Assembly: GCA_049724395.1 (NCBI GenBank)
Contig: JAUGWO010000038.1
Location: forward strand, 144,633 to 208,632
Source of the DNA: Spongospora subterranea f. sp. subterranea
Taxonomy: Eukaryota; Endomyxa: Phytomyxea; Phytomyxea; Plasmodiophorida
Direction: 5' to 3'
Length of the DNA: 64,000 nt
The position numbers and the translations under genes were made by a program. Of this stretch, positions 47,210 to 64,000 are shown piece by piece (within the stretch, counting starts at the first letter, position 1; each line of letters opens with the position of its first letter). The notes beneath the pieces were generated by a model, which searched no databases, had not been told where the DNA came from, and saw only the letters and a list, made by a program, of their open reading frames with translations.

Positions 47210-47670
47210 AACGGAGTTCAACAATGCCTTGATGACTGTTTGAATCTGTCTGCCCACACAGCATGTTCACTACTGTAGGTTTCAACTCAGGCGAGATGTC
47301 GATATTTTGTAGAAAAATATCTCCGCATGAGGACGCGCACCTAACCTAACCATAGACACGTCTCAAGAAACCTGCAAGCGTTGACTATTGCGATTGACTA
47401 ACCGCCTTCCCTAGTTTCGCAACCTGAGCGTTTGCAGCCAATTCCTGAAATAGTCAACCATCACCTACGCTGACTGGGTCACGCCGATCCGTGACTTGCC
47501 GAATCAGGCTGCGCCCCACTGTTGGACTGATTCTCCGCAGTTTCCGAGTTCCGTCTTCCGCCATCGTAGTCCGCTGGGCAATTGCCTGAGGGCTGGGGTT
47601 GCACTAAGAGTTACTCGACCTCCAGTCGCTTTCTATATTTTGTTTGTTTATTCAAGTCACTTAGGCTTCA

Positions 47671-54243
<6,573 letters not shown>

Positions 54244-55018
54244 TAGGAAACAAACTCAAACCTCGCAAACGAAGCAGATATATCCCTATCTTACTTTACA
54301 TACACGTTTTATATCCATGTATTGTGATAGCTGAAGTATCGGTGTAAGCTACAGCTCCCAAATTTCATGTCTGACGGCCGAAAGTGGGTGTAATCGGGAT
54401 CAGCATGACACGGCAGTCATCATCTTCCAAACAGTTAGTTTCACGGGATCACTGGTTTCCTCGTCATTGTTGCCCAGCAATATGATGAACGCTGTGGCTT
54501 CTGAGGCCTGAAACTTGCCACCTGGCAATTTTCGGATATCAATGGGGATTGACTGACAAAACATCCTGTTTTTGAGGAAATGTGCCATCTCTTGACTAAG
54601 ATGTCATCAGCAACGCCCAGTCACGTTGTCAATGCGTCACTCGAAGACAGAAACTTGCCACCGTCCAATTGGTTCAACTTTCCGCGTTTTCCAGCGAATT
54701 GCTCAAATGAAGTTATTCGAGCAGCCAGTACCTGCGTCGGTTGGGATCAAGTTAGGCGGCAGAATGAGCCCGTCGCCAAATTCTTGCACGAAATGATAAG
54801 ATGTGACATGATCGGCGATTTACAGCCTATACCGTTGAGCCGCAAACGCTGGACCAATTTTCGGCATCTCAACAATTGGCACCGCGGTCGCAGTCCAAGC
54901 ACATTCCAAAAGAAATTCGGCCACTCGCTTGTCCAATTTCTTCAAATTTTTGCCCGAATTTACAACTGCTACTTCAGACCTGACATGGCTCTAGTGTCCA
55001 GATCAACCCTTTTAATTA
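54244..55018. other. Spacer 3' of the ATPase
   Basis: No gene is supported. The plus-strand frame 54580-55029 lacks motifs. A stretch near 54740-54780 (GATCAAGTTAGGCGGCAGAA) resembles 55865-55895, suggesting local duplication of decayed sequence. Confidence 0.3.
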
Positions 55019-55140
55019 CGTCAGATTAGCACAATCAATTGAGGGGGTGAACCAGGCGCAGATTTGTCCAACCGTTGTGTCGAAGTTGCCCAATGGAGAG
55101 CGGTTTTACCATCATGATTTCTGAAATTGATTTATATTGA
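55019..55140 (-). pseudogene. Ankyrin-repeat remnant
   Basis: The minus strand reads HDGKTALHWATSTQRLDKSA. At nucleotide level the area resembles ankyrin gene B near 34050-34120 (AGATTAGCACAA, ATGGAGAGC). It is a short isolated remnant of the ankyrin family. Confidence 0.5.
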
Positions 55141-56450
55141 GCTCGCCCAGCGAATATTTGACGAATTTTCGGGTTGGTCAGCACCAATCTTTGTCAATGA
55201 CGCTCACGAAGGTTTTGACGCTTGTGATCGTTTTTGGGTCTGAACACATGATCTCTAGGGAATGTGGGAGAGCGAGCTATCTGCAGTAAACTTGGAAACT
55301 CTGGATAGGCAAGGTACTCAGGTGGGGGCAGGTCCACATTCGTTGTGGTCGTTATGACCAGAAAAACCAGCGAACCTTTGTATACCATGCCATACCATAC
55401 CATTGTGATCGCTTTGTATATGCATAATTTTTCATTTCTTATAATGCCACATGTGCAGCATCTCAACAGTGATGTCCCAGAATTGAAAATGTGTTGATAC
55501 GTGCTGTCAGCTTGAGAACAAAATCGTCACAAATCGCCATTCGAAAAATAATAGAGTTGGCATTGAATCCCCTTAGTCATGACACACCCAACGAGGTCGT
55601 TGGAGCCTTTGCCTGACTGGGAATATTATCGAAAGCCCATGGAAGTTTTTGATGTGCTAGTTTCATTGTTAATTGACGACCATGTCGCATACTTGGATTC
55701 ACAAATCCTGTCTTCTTGAGTCTACTCTGGGTAAACGTTTTCCGATAGACTGGGGCTCATGGGGTTGAGTTCGAACCAGTCGGAAATCAGTTGGCCGAAT
55801 GCGTTGATCGGTCGACTTCAAGCAGGTTACGCTGATGATGTTCTATCGACCCGCTGGAGCTGGCATTAGATTAGGAGGCAGAAAACCATTCCCCAAACAC
55901 AGCAAACAAGGTTGAACTATTGCAAAGCTGAATGATAAACCGTTTCCGTTAACCGCTGTTTAAATATTGCAGCTCTTTAGACAGTTCTCATGCCGTTTAT
56001 GTCGAACCCCCAGAATACCGAACTGGTTTTGTCACCAAACACCTGTTGGCAGATACAAAAGGGAAACAATGAACTTGTGAATCATGAGGGAATGTCACAA
56101 GTGTCAATACCCGACATTAACAGGATCATTGGCCAGATCAGGGACCATTGGTCAACTCGCCACAATCGCCCTTTAGACCTGTCCCCGACAACCATAATGA
56201 TAGTCCAATCGAAATTGATCAACGATTAGTAACTATGTTGGTGGATCTTTCAATCGGTCATGATATGGTAAAGACAAAATCGCCCAAAGCAGATCTCGTT
56301 GACGATCAGTATTCCACGTGAGATTAAACTATGAGTACTCCATCTGACAACCTATCGAACACGAGCCGTTGCGATTACCAGAATGACACCTAACATCATT
56401 TACCAACGTCCCTGATTCACTGGAAGGACGGTCCGCTTTTCAATTGTTTG
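55141..56450. other. Spacer
   Basis: No gene is recognised. An open plus-strand frame at 55990-56229 has no motif. Confidence 0.3.
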
Positions 56451-56535
56451 TTTGAGCGGTACGAAGAAGGTTCCAAAACGAAACGACGCAGCCCAAACGC
56501 CTTTCTTCACAAACACGAACGCCACAAATTGTACA

Positions 56536-56690
56536 GGCAACGGTTGTTTGTATGTCACAAATAAAGCATTCCATTCTATTCAGAGAAGCGCGCGCATTGC
56601 TGCATCAGGATACCTTCCATGCGCGAGTGTTTCTGAAAAGAAAGGAATGCCTTTTTCGTGGCACACAAACAACCGTCGTGCAACAGCGGT
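56536..56690. repeat. Foldback with arms of about 48 bp
   Basis: Bases from about 56539 (ACGGTTGTTTGTATGTCACA) to 56587 are matched in reverse complement, with some mismatches, by about 56635-56685 (ending ACAAACAACCGT). The loop is about 45 bp. It looks like a small foldback or MITE-type element, without a proven target duplication. Confidence 0.65.
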
Positions 56691-57260
56691 CGTTGATGTT
56701 TTCGTAAATTTCAGGGATGGGCAGGTGGACCTCTATCAATACAGCATATACTGTGGGTGACATCATCTACCGTAAACAAACAATGTCTCAAAGATGTGAC
56801 AGACAGATGGTGCGCCCTGTAATCGACTGTCTAGACCAATTGCTTGAACAAATGACTTTGAAAAGAAACGGCACAGACACTCTGAGATTGATTTCCAGTG
56901 AGATCTCGTGCCTTTCTTAAACAATCATTCGCTTCCTGAACTATGATGTATTGCCTGCCGGGGAATTGGAGCAATGGGCACCGTACGACGAACGCTTTGT
57001 GATTCTATTACAGTGTGGGAAGTCTAGCTTCAGCAAATCCCTGTAGCGTCTCACAGACGTTTTCGACATCAACAATGTTAACAAAGTATATGCGCCTTGA
57101 AAAACCCTGACGATTGAGCTACTTTGGATTTTTGCCAATTTTTTCGGTCAATTTTCCAAATTTTCGACTCAGTCAATTTGCTCAGATTGCGCCCGGAAAA
57201 GGCTCCTTCGACTGGAATTTTCTTGTAGGTGCGATCGGAATTTCTGAGATCTGAACCCTT

Positions 57261-57800
57261 ATGCGCATTTTATACACAATCGGTTGTAATTATGCCACGA
57301 CTGAACAAGCTAGAGATGTGGCGGCCATGAAGTGTGCTATCTCATCAACCATTTCGACGATTGCGGCTGATGCGGGAGTCCTCGTTCAACTGTTTGATAA
57401 GGACCTATCTGATGACAAAGACCAAGCAGACAGCGAATCGCCTTGGGAAGAAGACGTCGGCTTGTCTCAATACTGGTCGGATAGCGAAACCGATCAAAAT
57501 CAACCTGTGTCAATTTCCATCTGGTCGCAGCGGAACCTGATCACAGTCGAAGTTCTGATTCGCGACACTCCTATCAATAAGAGTGCACGGCAGCGTCGGC
57601 GCAAGTATGTCGGAAACAGTCCAACGACCACATTTCAAAAAATTCAGACGGTATCGCATTCGGAATCTGATGCCGACTCTAGCGATGGCATTGTCAAAGA
57701 GGATTCTCCCTCGAACACTATATTACCTCTCGTGGTGACAATACGGATGAGGATACCCCGACAAGAACTCCGGATCATTACTCCATTGAGATACACTTGA
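57261..57800 (+). CDS. Acidic low-complexity frame, unrecognised
   Basis: An uninterrupted plus-strand frame of 179 codons starts MRILYTIGCNYATTEQARDV. It has an acidic middle (DLSDDKDQADSESPWEEDVG, YWSDSETDQNQP), then SHSESDADSSDG. The composition is protein-like, similar to a disordered domain. No family motif or splice sites were recognised. It could be a relic. Confidence 0.35.
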   Translation: MRILYTIGCNYATTEQARDVAAMKCAISSTISTIAADAGVLVQLFDKDLSDDKDQADSESPWEEDVGLSQYWSDSETDQNQPVSISIWSQRNLITVEVLIRDTPINKSARQRRRKYVGNSPTTTFQKIQTVSHSESDADSSDGIVKEDSPSNTILPLVVTIRMRIPRQELRIITPLRYT

Positions 57801-58622
57801 CTGTACATTAACAAAATTTTATTCCAACAAACTCGATGACCAGTCAATACACATTTTCGGCTGAATCTCCCAGTCAGAATGTGACCAGCTTGTTCTCGGG
57901 CCCTAGTGACCAGTTAATGTGACCAGTCTTTTCTCGTCCGTAGGTTATTCCCGGGGAAATGCCCGAGACCAGGCTCAATAGAAAGACCTTGAAAACCTGA
58001 TCCAACTATACCATCAGCCGCTCCCCAACTCCAAGAACCTAAACAAAAGATCGATTCAAAGTTTCCTTTTCATCCACCCTAATGCAAAGTTCCTAGGTAG
58101 ATCAATTTCTAATTCAGAGCATTGGATTAATCCAGAAACTTCGATGCGCCGTAACCCATAGCGATGCCGCAGTGTTCAACACCGTAACCCAACGGGAGGT
58201 ATTTCTGTCAGTCGACTGATAGCAGGCCACGCATCAGTCGACTACCATGGGATTATTAGTCGCCAACTAACTCCCACTAGGGTTAGTTGCGACTGACCCA
58301 TCCGTCGCTGGTGTACACATGCGCACAGTCAGGTTTGATTTTAGTGTACAGTAGACTCTATTATTACTTATACGGTCCGTGGACGAGGGTTATAAGAGAG
58401 ACGCAAGGGTTGATCAGTTTATTATCAAACAAAAGATCAAGCACGATGGAATCATTGAGGAAAATGTCTGAAAATGTTACTATAGTCTTTGACCACGTTA
58501 CCGCATGTTAACTGTTACCGTAGTCAGCGATATTTGATGAGGGGGCCTCTCAAGAATCGCAGAGTGCGACTTTAAATCATCGCAGTGTTCCATTTGAACT
58601 AAGAATCGCAGTATTAGTTCAT
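57801..58622. other. Spacer left of the MULE-like element
   Basis: No gene is seen. Short direct and inverted words recur (GTGACCAG, CAGTCGACTGAT and GATCAGTCGACT-like around 58210-58240). Confidence 0.3.
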
Positions 58623-58921
58623 GGGCCTACACAGAAACACTGGCCGCACTAACTGGCCGCAGTTTCTTGGCCAGTTAGTGCGGCCAGTGTTTTCTGTAGG
58701 CCGCTGCTATAATTCACTGGCCGCACTAACTGGCCGCAGTTTCTTGGCCAGTTAGTGCGGCCAGTGTTTTCTGTAGGCCGCTGGTAGGGTGTGAATTAAC
58801 TGGCCGCATTCACTGGCCTGATTGATCAAAAGTAGGCCAGCGATTGCGGCCAGTTAATTCACACCCTAACTAGGGTGTGACAGAATTCACTGGCCGCACT
58901 AACTGGCCAAAACCTGCAAAA
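58623..58921. repeat. Left terminal inverted repeat with nested palindromes
   Basis: About 299 bp. It contains repeated modules built on ACTGGCCGCACTAACTGGCC and its reverse complement, joined by GCAGTTTCTT, so each module is itself a hairpin. A second palindrome uses GTGTGAATTAACTGGCCGC. One module is present twice here but once in the right repeat. Confidence 0.9.
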
Positions 58922-59227
58922 TTGCTCAGAAACTGGCCCAAAATTTGAAACTTCAAAGTCATAGTGTGTCTTAACTCTTTTTTCTACAGAGATGATTTAG
59001 TTTTTCACTTAATGCAGCGACGAAACACCGTTAATTCACACAACAGGCCGGCCACATTTCAATGCTAGCTGCTATGTGGAAGGCAGCTTCGAAAGCTGTC
59101 GTCTCTCCCATTACGTTTTCTAATTACAAAGGGAAAACTATCACAACTTGTTCATTTTTTTCTTGAAATTGTTCAAGCGGGGCACATCCTATCAAGCGGC
59201 TGTCAGAAATGCATTCTTCTCATTGTA

Positions 59228-60420
59228 TTAAATCTTAACATAGAACACATAATAAGAGAGACTTCGGGTTTCAAATTTGCCTTCCACATAACAGGCTCTG
59301 CCGTCGTTCTCCAGGTCGTTGTAATAATACCAACCAGGAATTTTGACGGTTTTTTGACGCAAGATGTGGTTTTTTGCATAAAAATGTGAACCTGTGTCCG
59401 ATGTGGATGAGATGCGAGCAACAAGACGCCAGTGGAACCCGTTAGCAGTAACTTGTTCATTACACATCAGGCTTTCAGATGCACACTCTACTGGCAGCTC
59501 GATCAACATGATATTCTCTGGCATTGATATAATCTCGCGAACATCTTTCGTAAGAACCTGGGAACCATATGAATACACAGCAACGGAACATGCTTTCAGC
59601 CTCTACCACATCACAGGCCGGGTCTGAGCAAAGTCGGTTGGTCATTTCAAAGGCACCAGCAGATAGTAGAAGGTCCAAAACCGCCTGCACAGACGAACTC
59701 GCAGCTTGTTCCACCATATACTGCCGAATGTTCTATGGAAAGCAAACTTACTGACTGTTAACCTGTTTTTTCACAAAAGAACATACCAGGATGAACCAGC
59801 GCTGGACACCGGGTTTCTGGATGGGTTGTATGTGCCCGTTATGGCAGATAAATGTACGCTGTGGTCGGGTGAATATTCATATGCCCATCGCAAGACGATT
59901 ACTGACCTGTACGTCAAAGGATACTTGTTTATAAACATCTTCGGAAGCCTGTTTCAAGAGATGTTCTAAAACATCGAAAGGATTGCCAAACGCGTTGGCC
60001 GCATATAACTTGATATCGTGAATTATCCACGATGTCAGAATTCTTAGTCCTTTCGAAAGCTCTTTCTTGACGCGGTTCTCTGGGCAGCCTCGACGCTTGC
60101 TCAAGTGCACCATCGTTTTGGAGAATATATTCGTGGGGCTGTACTCGTTAGTTTTGATCTATGCCAAAAAATTAGTTCAAAGAAACTAATACCCGGCCTG
60201 CAGCATACATCAATGTAATCAAAAACGGCATTTAAACATTCCAAAATCGTCGTCACATAGCACGTATTGTTCGTGTGTGCGTAGGATTGATAGGTCACGT
60301 GTGGGTCTCGGGAGACGTTTCTACTGCCTTTAGGCCTTCCAAGTTTTGATTTAGATTCTGACTTATTGGTTAACAATTTTTTCGACGTGTCGGGTGGGCG
60401 TCCGTCGTTTTCATATTGCG
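59228..60420 (-). CDS. USP (peptidase C19)-like domain in the transposon
   Basis: Pieces on the minus strand show both boxes of ubiquitin-specific proteases. The Cys box reads NNTCYVTTILECLNAVF (about 60245-60290; family pattern GNTCYxNxxLQCL). The His box reads GSHFYAKN then GWYYYNDL and YYVFYVKI (about 59230-59390; family pattern GHYxA...W...DD...YxLFY). Between them lie helical stretches with two CxxC-like Cys pairs (RLCSDPACDV). An AT-hook-like GRPKGSRN precedes the Cys box. Short introns separate the pieces. It may be the C-terminal half of the transposase polyprotein or a separate gene. If active it would cleave ubiquitin-like tags; that is inference. Confidence 0.65.
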
Positions 60421-60545
60421 AACGTTGACGTTTACGATGTGTGACGGCTGAGGACGTGGTTAAAGTATGGCATTTTTCAATGCTCCGCTTCCATCGTTCG
60501 GCTACACCTGACAATTGTTTCGGTATCTAGACTACAGATGTGGTC

Positions 60546-62473
60546 TCAGATTGACTTACCGTAATTTATCGCTCGCCCAACAAGGACGTCGGCGAAATCC
60601 TGCTCCAAAGTCCCAGAAAACAACATCAGAGATGTTAACCCGAAAACCATCGAATTCTTGGTTTCAGCAATTTGATAAAACATTGAATGCATAGCTTCGA
60701 TTGGATTGGTATCGTTGCGTGACTTCTCTGCGAACTCTGCATCCATGAATTTCCTTTTACAACGGAAAACGAGGCGAGCGACACTCTCTTTTAGCCACCA
60801 TTCAAACCACATGGCAGCGTTGGGATACGTGACCTAAAAAAATTTAGACAAGGTAGTCCGTTACGCGCAAATCGCACTTGAAGGGCATCAATAGCGATGT
60901 TGAAAGCGTCCTCCATGGGTTCTCGAACAGCTTGCTTTACAAGGTGTAAAAACTGTCCATTGTCCCCCATTTCTGATCCGACAATTGCAGAATTCCTACT
61001 GATTCTCTCCGCCGAGTTGATGAAGTGCACTTCACAGCCTTTGATTAGACTATTTGCATCCTCTGTCAATGTATCAAGACAGCATTGAATTCCCAAATCC
61101 CGATAGTAATCGCTCAACACCTACAGCACAGTAAGTGACTATTGAGATTACACCTGTTTATGATTGACCTTCACGTATGCTGCTACAAATCCCTGGTTTT
61201 GGGCTTTGGAATAATCCATAACTGCCCCACAAAGTTGACGGAACAATGAGACACGGTCATTCATCGTAAAGTCGCCAGGTTGGCTCCGTAACCGAGACAT
61301 GATCATTTCAAGCAAAACCACGAAATGAACTCGATGATGCTCGCTGGTGAGCCCGTCAAGCCACGAGTACAAAACAGGAACCCACCTTTTGATCAACACG
61401 CAGTAAACGGCAGACGTCATCAAGTATCCGTTTTTAAAAAACGAATACGTGACGTCAGAAACGCACCCTCCACACTGGCGTCCTGTTAGCTCGTTTTGAT
61501 CGACAAGCCTAGGGAAGAGATGGTTTTGGAATTGGATGGGTCTCGCGCATATCTAGAAAAAAACCTTTCAATCATGAAGGGAGAAGCAACAGACACGTGC
61601 ATTCGTGATAAATGCAGGTCATTGGATCGGAGGCTATTTGTGAACGTAGTTTGGAACTGTTTGATCTGATCCAATGTTTCGGAAACGCCTGTTGCGTTGA
61701 TTAGATTAAGAAAACTTTTGTAAACCTATGAAAAAAATACCTGGCAGTGTAATACCTAGTTCCTTCAAAATCTCCCTGCGAAAGTAGGCGACCCTGCCTT
61801 TGTTCCCGAAAGCTGGCGAAATGTGCCGTATTGATTCGGTGGACGGACCCGGAGCTCCAACGATCAGCTGCATCGCCGTTTTGTTGGGCGCAGCGGAAAT
61901 AATGTCAACGAGCTTCGCCTTCGTGTACACATCCGGCTTGTTCGTATGTGGGACATCATGTTTGTGAATGCCATGATGCAAGATAATGCACCGGTCTTTC
62001 AACCAGTGATGAACCCACAAAACCTTGCATTCGCACTTGACATGCTCAAGGTCCATTAAGCAATTCTGACAAACACTATAGAGCAAGGAGTTATTTTAGC
62101 CTATTCGCAAGTGTAAAACGAACCTCTGTATGATCAGTGATGGCTTATTCTGATTGGGCCGTTTGATAACTTGGCACTCGCTGTTGGAACAGCGGATAAG
62201 GCCCGCACAAACTTTGTATTGCAGAGTTATGGCAACATCATTGGTTTTGGGATTAAGTAATTTCTTAGATTTTGTGCAGCGAAACTGCCAATGGCTGTAT
62301 CGCTGCATCAAATTCGCTTTTTCCGACATCCGTTCGAACCTATAACTGCATTCACCGCTGATAGCCAGTGGAACGCCATCTTTGTCCAGCTGGTGCTCAC
62401 TACTGTTAACAGGTGAATATGCGAAGTCCTGTTCTTCGAAATCACACGCTTGCCAATCCATTCGCTTCACCAT
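60546..62473 (-). CDS. MULE-like transposase
   Basis: Minus-strand exons start at MVKRMDWQACDFEEQDF (62473). The N-terminal part has Cys/His pairs (RCTKSKKLLN, VCAGLIRCSNSECQVIKR) and a second zinc finger (CQNCLMDLEHVKCECKV, HHGIHKHDVPH), like the WRKY/GCM fold of MULEs. The catalytic part reads GGCVSDVTYSFFKNGYL, then WVPVLYSWLDGLTSEHHRVHF, matching the first Asp region and following helix. The end has NDTNPIEAMHSMFYQ, the T/N-N...E.H motif. Short introns (for example near 61130, 61690 and 62090) interrupt it. The frames are largely open, so the element may be young. Confidence 0.7.
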
Positions 62474-62584
62474 GACGAGAACTGAAATGCGGACATCACG
62501 AGGTATTCCCTTCGCCAGATTTTAGTCCGCGCAAAATGTGATATTCCACGTGACGCAGTTTCTAGGCCAGTATGTGCGGCCAGC

Positions 62585-62842
62585 TTTTGCAGGTTTTGGC
62601 CAGCTAGTGCGGCCAGTGAATTCTGTTACACCCTAGTTAGGGTGTGAATTAACTGGCCGCAATCGCTGGCCTACTTTGATCAATCAGGCCAGTGAATGCG
62701 GCCAGTTAATTCACACCCTACCAGCGGCCTACAGAAAACACTGGCCGCACTAACTGGCCAAGAAACTGCGGCCAGTTAGTGCGGCCAGTGTTTTCTGTAC
62801 GGTGGGCGCCGGTAGAGGGGATAGGCCGTTTTCTGTAGGCCC
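62585..62842. repeat. Right terminal inverted repeat
   Basis: About 258 bp, reverse complement of the left repeat apart from one missing palindrome module and an insertion near 62800-62825 (GGTGGGCGCCGG). Confidence 0.9.
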
Positions 62843-63001
62843 GTATTTTACTGTGAGGGGGTGATGTGCGTGGTTCACAGTGCGCGACCCCAACAATCTC
62901 GGGCACGGGCCGCGCTCAGTCTCATCTGTGTATTTCCCGGTCCCCTCGTCATCTGAAGCGAACTTTCATACTGCATTTAAAGGGTTGGCGTCGAGATCAG
63001 T

Positions 63002-63211
63002 ATGGCGTTGGGGAACAGTATCATATTTCATGGGGCCATTGGCATCACCATTGGCGTCGCGTTTGGCTATGTGTAAGGGGTATTTGGTTCGCCGTTGCCT
63101 TGACCTCACTACGCTTATGGCAGGTGGAAAACCTACCATTGGGGGCAAATCCGAAGGACCCGAGCGTTTTACGAGAACTTGGAGAAAGAAGCAGCCTCTA
63201 CCTCTCAATAA
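63002..63211 (+). CDS. Small membrane protein, cytochrome c oxidase small-subunit-like (52 aa)
   Basis: Exons 63002-63072 and 63124-63211 join in phase 2 across a 51-bp intron (GTAAGG to GGCAG). The product is MALGNSIIFHGAIGITIGVA, FGYVWKTYHWGQIRRTRAFY, ENLEKEAASTSQ. One TM helix is followed by an aromatic Trp-Lys-x-Tyr-x-Trp patch and a charged helix with FYENLEKE, like the small single-pass subunits of complex IV (COX6C/COX9/COX7A type). The exact subunit cannot be named from this. AATAAA words at 63208-63213 and 63230-63236 could be polyadenylation signals. The gene sits about 160 bp outside the MULE-like element. Confidence 0.6.
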
Positions 63212-63324
63212 AAGGGTGGATCAGTGTTATTAATAAACCGTGCGGCAGTCGGAAAGGGTGATTCTGAAGAAGTACAAACGACGCCAGTGGACATTGCATC
63301 AAATATTAATTCTACAGTATATTA

Positions 63325-64000
63325 TTATTGAAAATATCTCTTCAGATTTGCTTGCTTGTAATCAGCGCGAAGCTTGACGTAAAGATGGAGTTCTTCTCTG
63401 GGGATATGTGATGGCGATAGGGTTGGATCATCAGTGATCAATGATCGAAGACCATCGGCTGGGACGGCGAACACATTCGCAATATGGCGCAACGTCTCAA
63501 ACCTGTCAGATACAGCAGGAACATGGAAATCGCGCAAACAATCCTATACAACCGATCAGCCCAGCTGTTGAAATTATGTTAAATGTACATCAACCTGATA
63601 TTCGCGAATATCCCTCATTAACAGCAACGCACCGGCATTCGATATCGTATACGATTTCAAATGACCGGTTATAAGATCGTAGAGGCGGATTCCGAGTATA
63701 AGCAGATATTGATCTACAGGTGGCGTCAGCTCAGGAAGGATAACGCACAACAGTAATGAATAATACCAAGATTCCTCCCTTTTAGAGATTTCAGGACTGA
63801 AGCCGTATGATTTTGCATAAAAGTGACCACTTCTGTACACGCCACAGAACAGCCACTTCCATCGGGCAACACCGAATCCTCTTTAGGTCGAAAATCGGTT
63901 TTTTGCTGAAGACGGCTAAGGGTCTTTGAGCAATACTCAATCCTTACCGCACCTGCGTTGAAGTTATTTTCTCCTCGATCAATGTAAATACCTTCCACTT
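63325..64000 (-). other. Possible coding relic at the right edge
   Basis: Minus-strand frames are protein-like (LRHIANVFAVPADGLRSLIT; SGHFYAKSYGFSPE with ESWYY). The HFYAK...WYY words resemble the USP-type His box of the transposon at 59.2 kb, but no Cys box is present in the window. The gene could continue to the right. Confidence 0.3.

Larger units (their letters stand above)
58623..62842 (-). mobile_element. MULE-like DNA transposon with long TIRs, transposase and USP-like protease region
   Basis: The element is bounded by long inverted repeats at 58623-58921 and 62585-62842, both beginning GGGCCTACA-like at their outer ends. All coding signal inside is on the minus strand: a zinc-finger and DDE-type transposase (62473 to about 60546), then a USP-type cysteine-protease-like region (about 60400 to 59228). 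Length is about 4.2 kb. Long TIRs and a WRKY/GCM-like zinc finger before the catalytic part fit the Mutator (MULE) superfamily; a KDZ-type assignment is the main alternative. I could not confirm a target-site duplication. Confidence 0.8.

Noticed and set aside
58623-58921. CRISPR-like regular palindromes
   Set aside because: The units are variable, lack unique spacers and recur inverted at 62585-62842, so they are transposon TIR modules. The genome is eukaryotic.
58600-62860. A target-site duplication flanking the MULE-like element
   Set aside because: The bases outside the two TIRs (TAGTTCAT on the left, GTATTTTAC on the right) do not match convincingly, so I do not claim one.

Overview
The window is nuclear DNA from an intron-rich microbial eukaryote of moderate GC. 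Evidence: GT-AG introns of about 50-220 nt in most genes, a eukaryotic tRNA with internal promoter boxes and a T-run terminator, a Ser/Thr kinase, an exostosin-like glycosyltransferase, an ENA-like P-type ATPase spread over about 26 exons, ankyrin proteins, and transposons (Copia-like fossils, a PIF/Harbinger-like relic, a long-TIR MULE-like element). I cannot name the species. Signal peptides, a CAP-LamG surface family and an expanded 7TM family would suit a parasite or other host-interacting protist, but that is inference.

Layout. 1-4.04 kb (-): an ankyrin gene running off the left edge, built from duplicated exon-intron units. 4.7-6.9 kb: a decayed Copia-like fossil. 7.6-18.9 kb: three copies (one +, two -) of an unusual surface protein: signal peptide, CAP domain, Thr/Lys/Pro stalk of very different lengths, LamG-like domain, C-terminal TM helix. 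Decayed LamG fragments of the same family lie near 15.4 and 21.1 kb, and a tRNA-Thr(CGU) sits between copies at 12.05 kb. 19.3-20.6 kb: a PIF/Harbinger-like transposase relic. 21.5-30.5 kb: five tandem minus-strand genes for a 7TM receptor-like family with conserved intron positions, with homologous spacers. 28.0-31.1 kb: a dispersed repeat, once single and once as an inverted pair. 31.3-32.2 kb: a Myb/SANT-like gene; 32.4-33.0 kb: a Copia reverse-transcriptase fossil with a foldback. 33.9-35.0 kb (-): a second ankyrin gene; 35.6-36.9 kb (-): an unrecognised gene.

37.5-54.2 kb is the conserved gene core: a kinase with a probable signal peptide and HGD in place of HRD; a tiny secreted Gln/Tyr-rich protein starting 22 bp after the stop of an acidic zinc-ribbon protein; a 68-residue two-exon protein; an exostosin-like glycosyltransferase; and an ENA-like ATPase with an extra N-terminal region of about 230 residues. 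58.6-62.8 kb is a MULE-like transposon with TIRs of about 260-300 bp made of nested palindromes, carrying a transposase and a USP-type (C19) cysteine-protease-like region. Just beyond it, at 63.0-63.2 kb, is a 52-residue two-exon gene resembling a small cytochrome c oxidase subunit.

Several otherwise good coding regions change frame at short G/C runs. This pattern suggests either consensus errors or young pseudogenes. Exon joins were made by eye from GT-AG sites and frame continuity, without RNA evidence.
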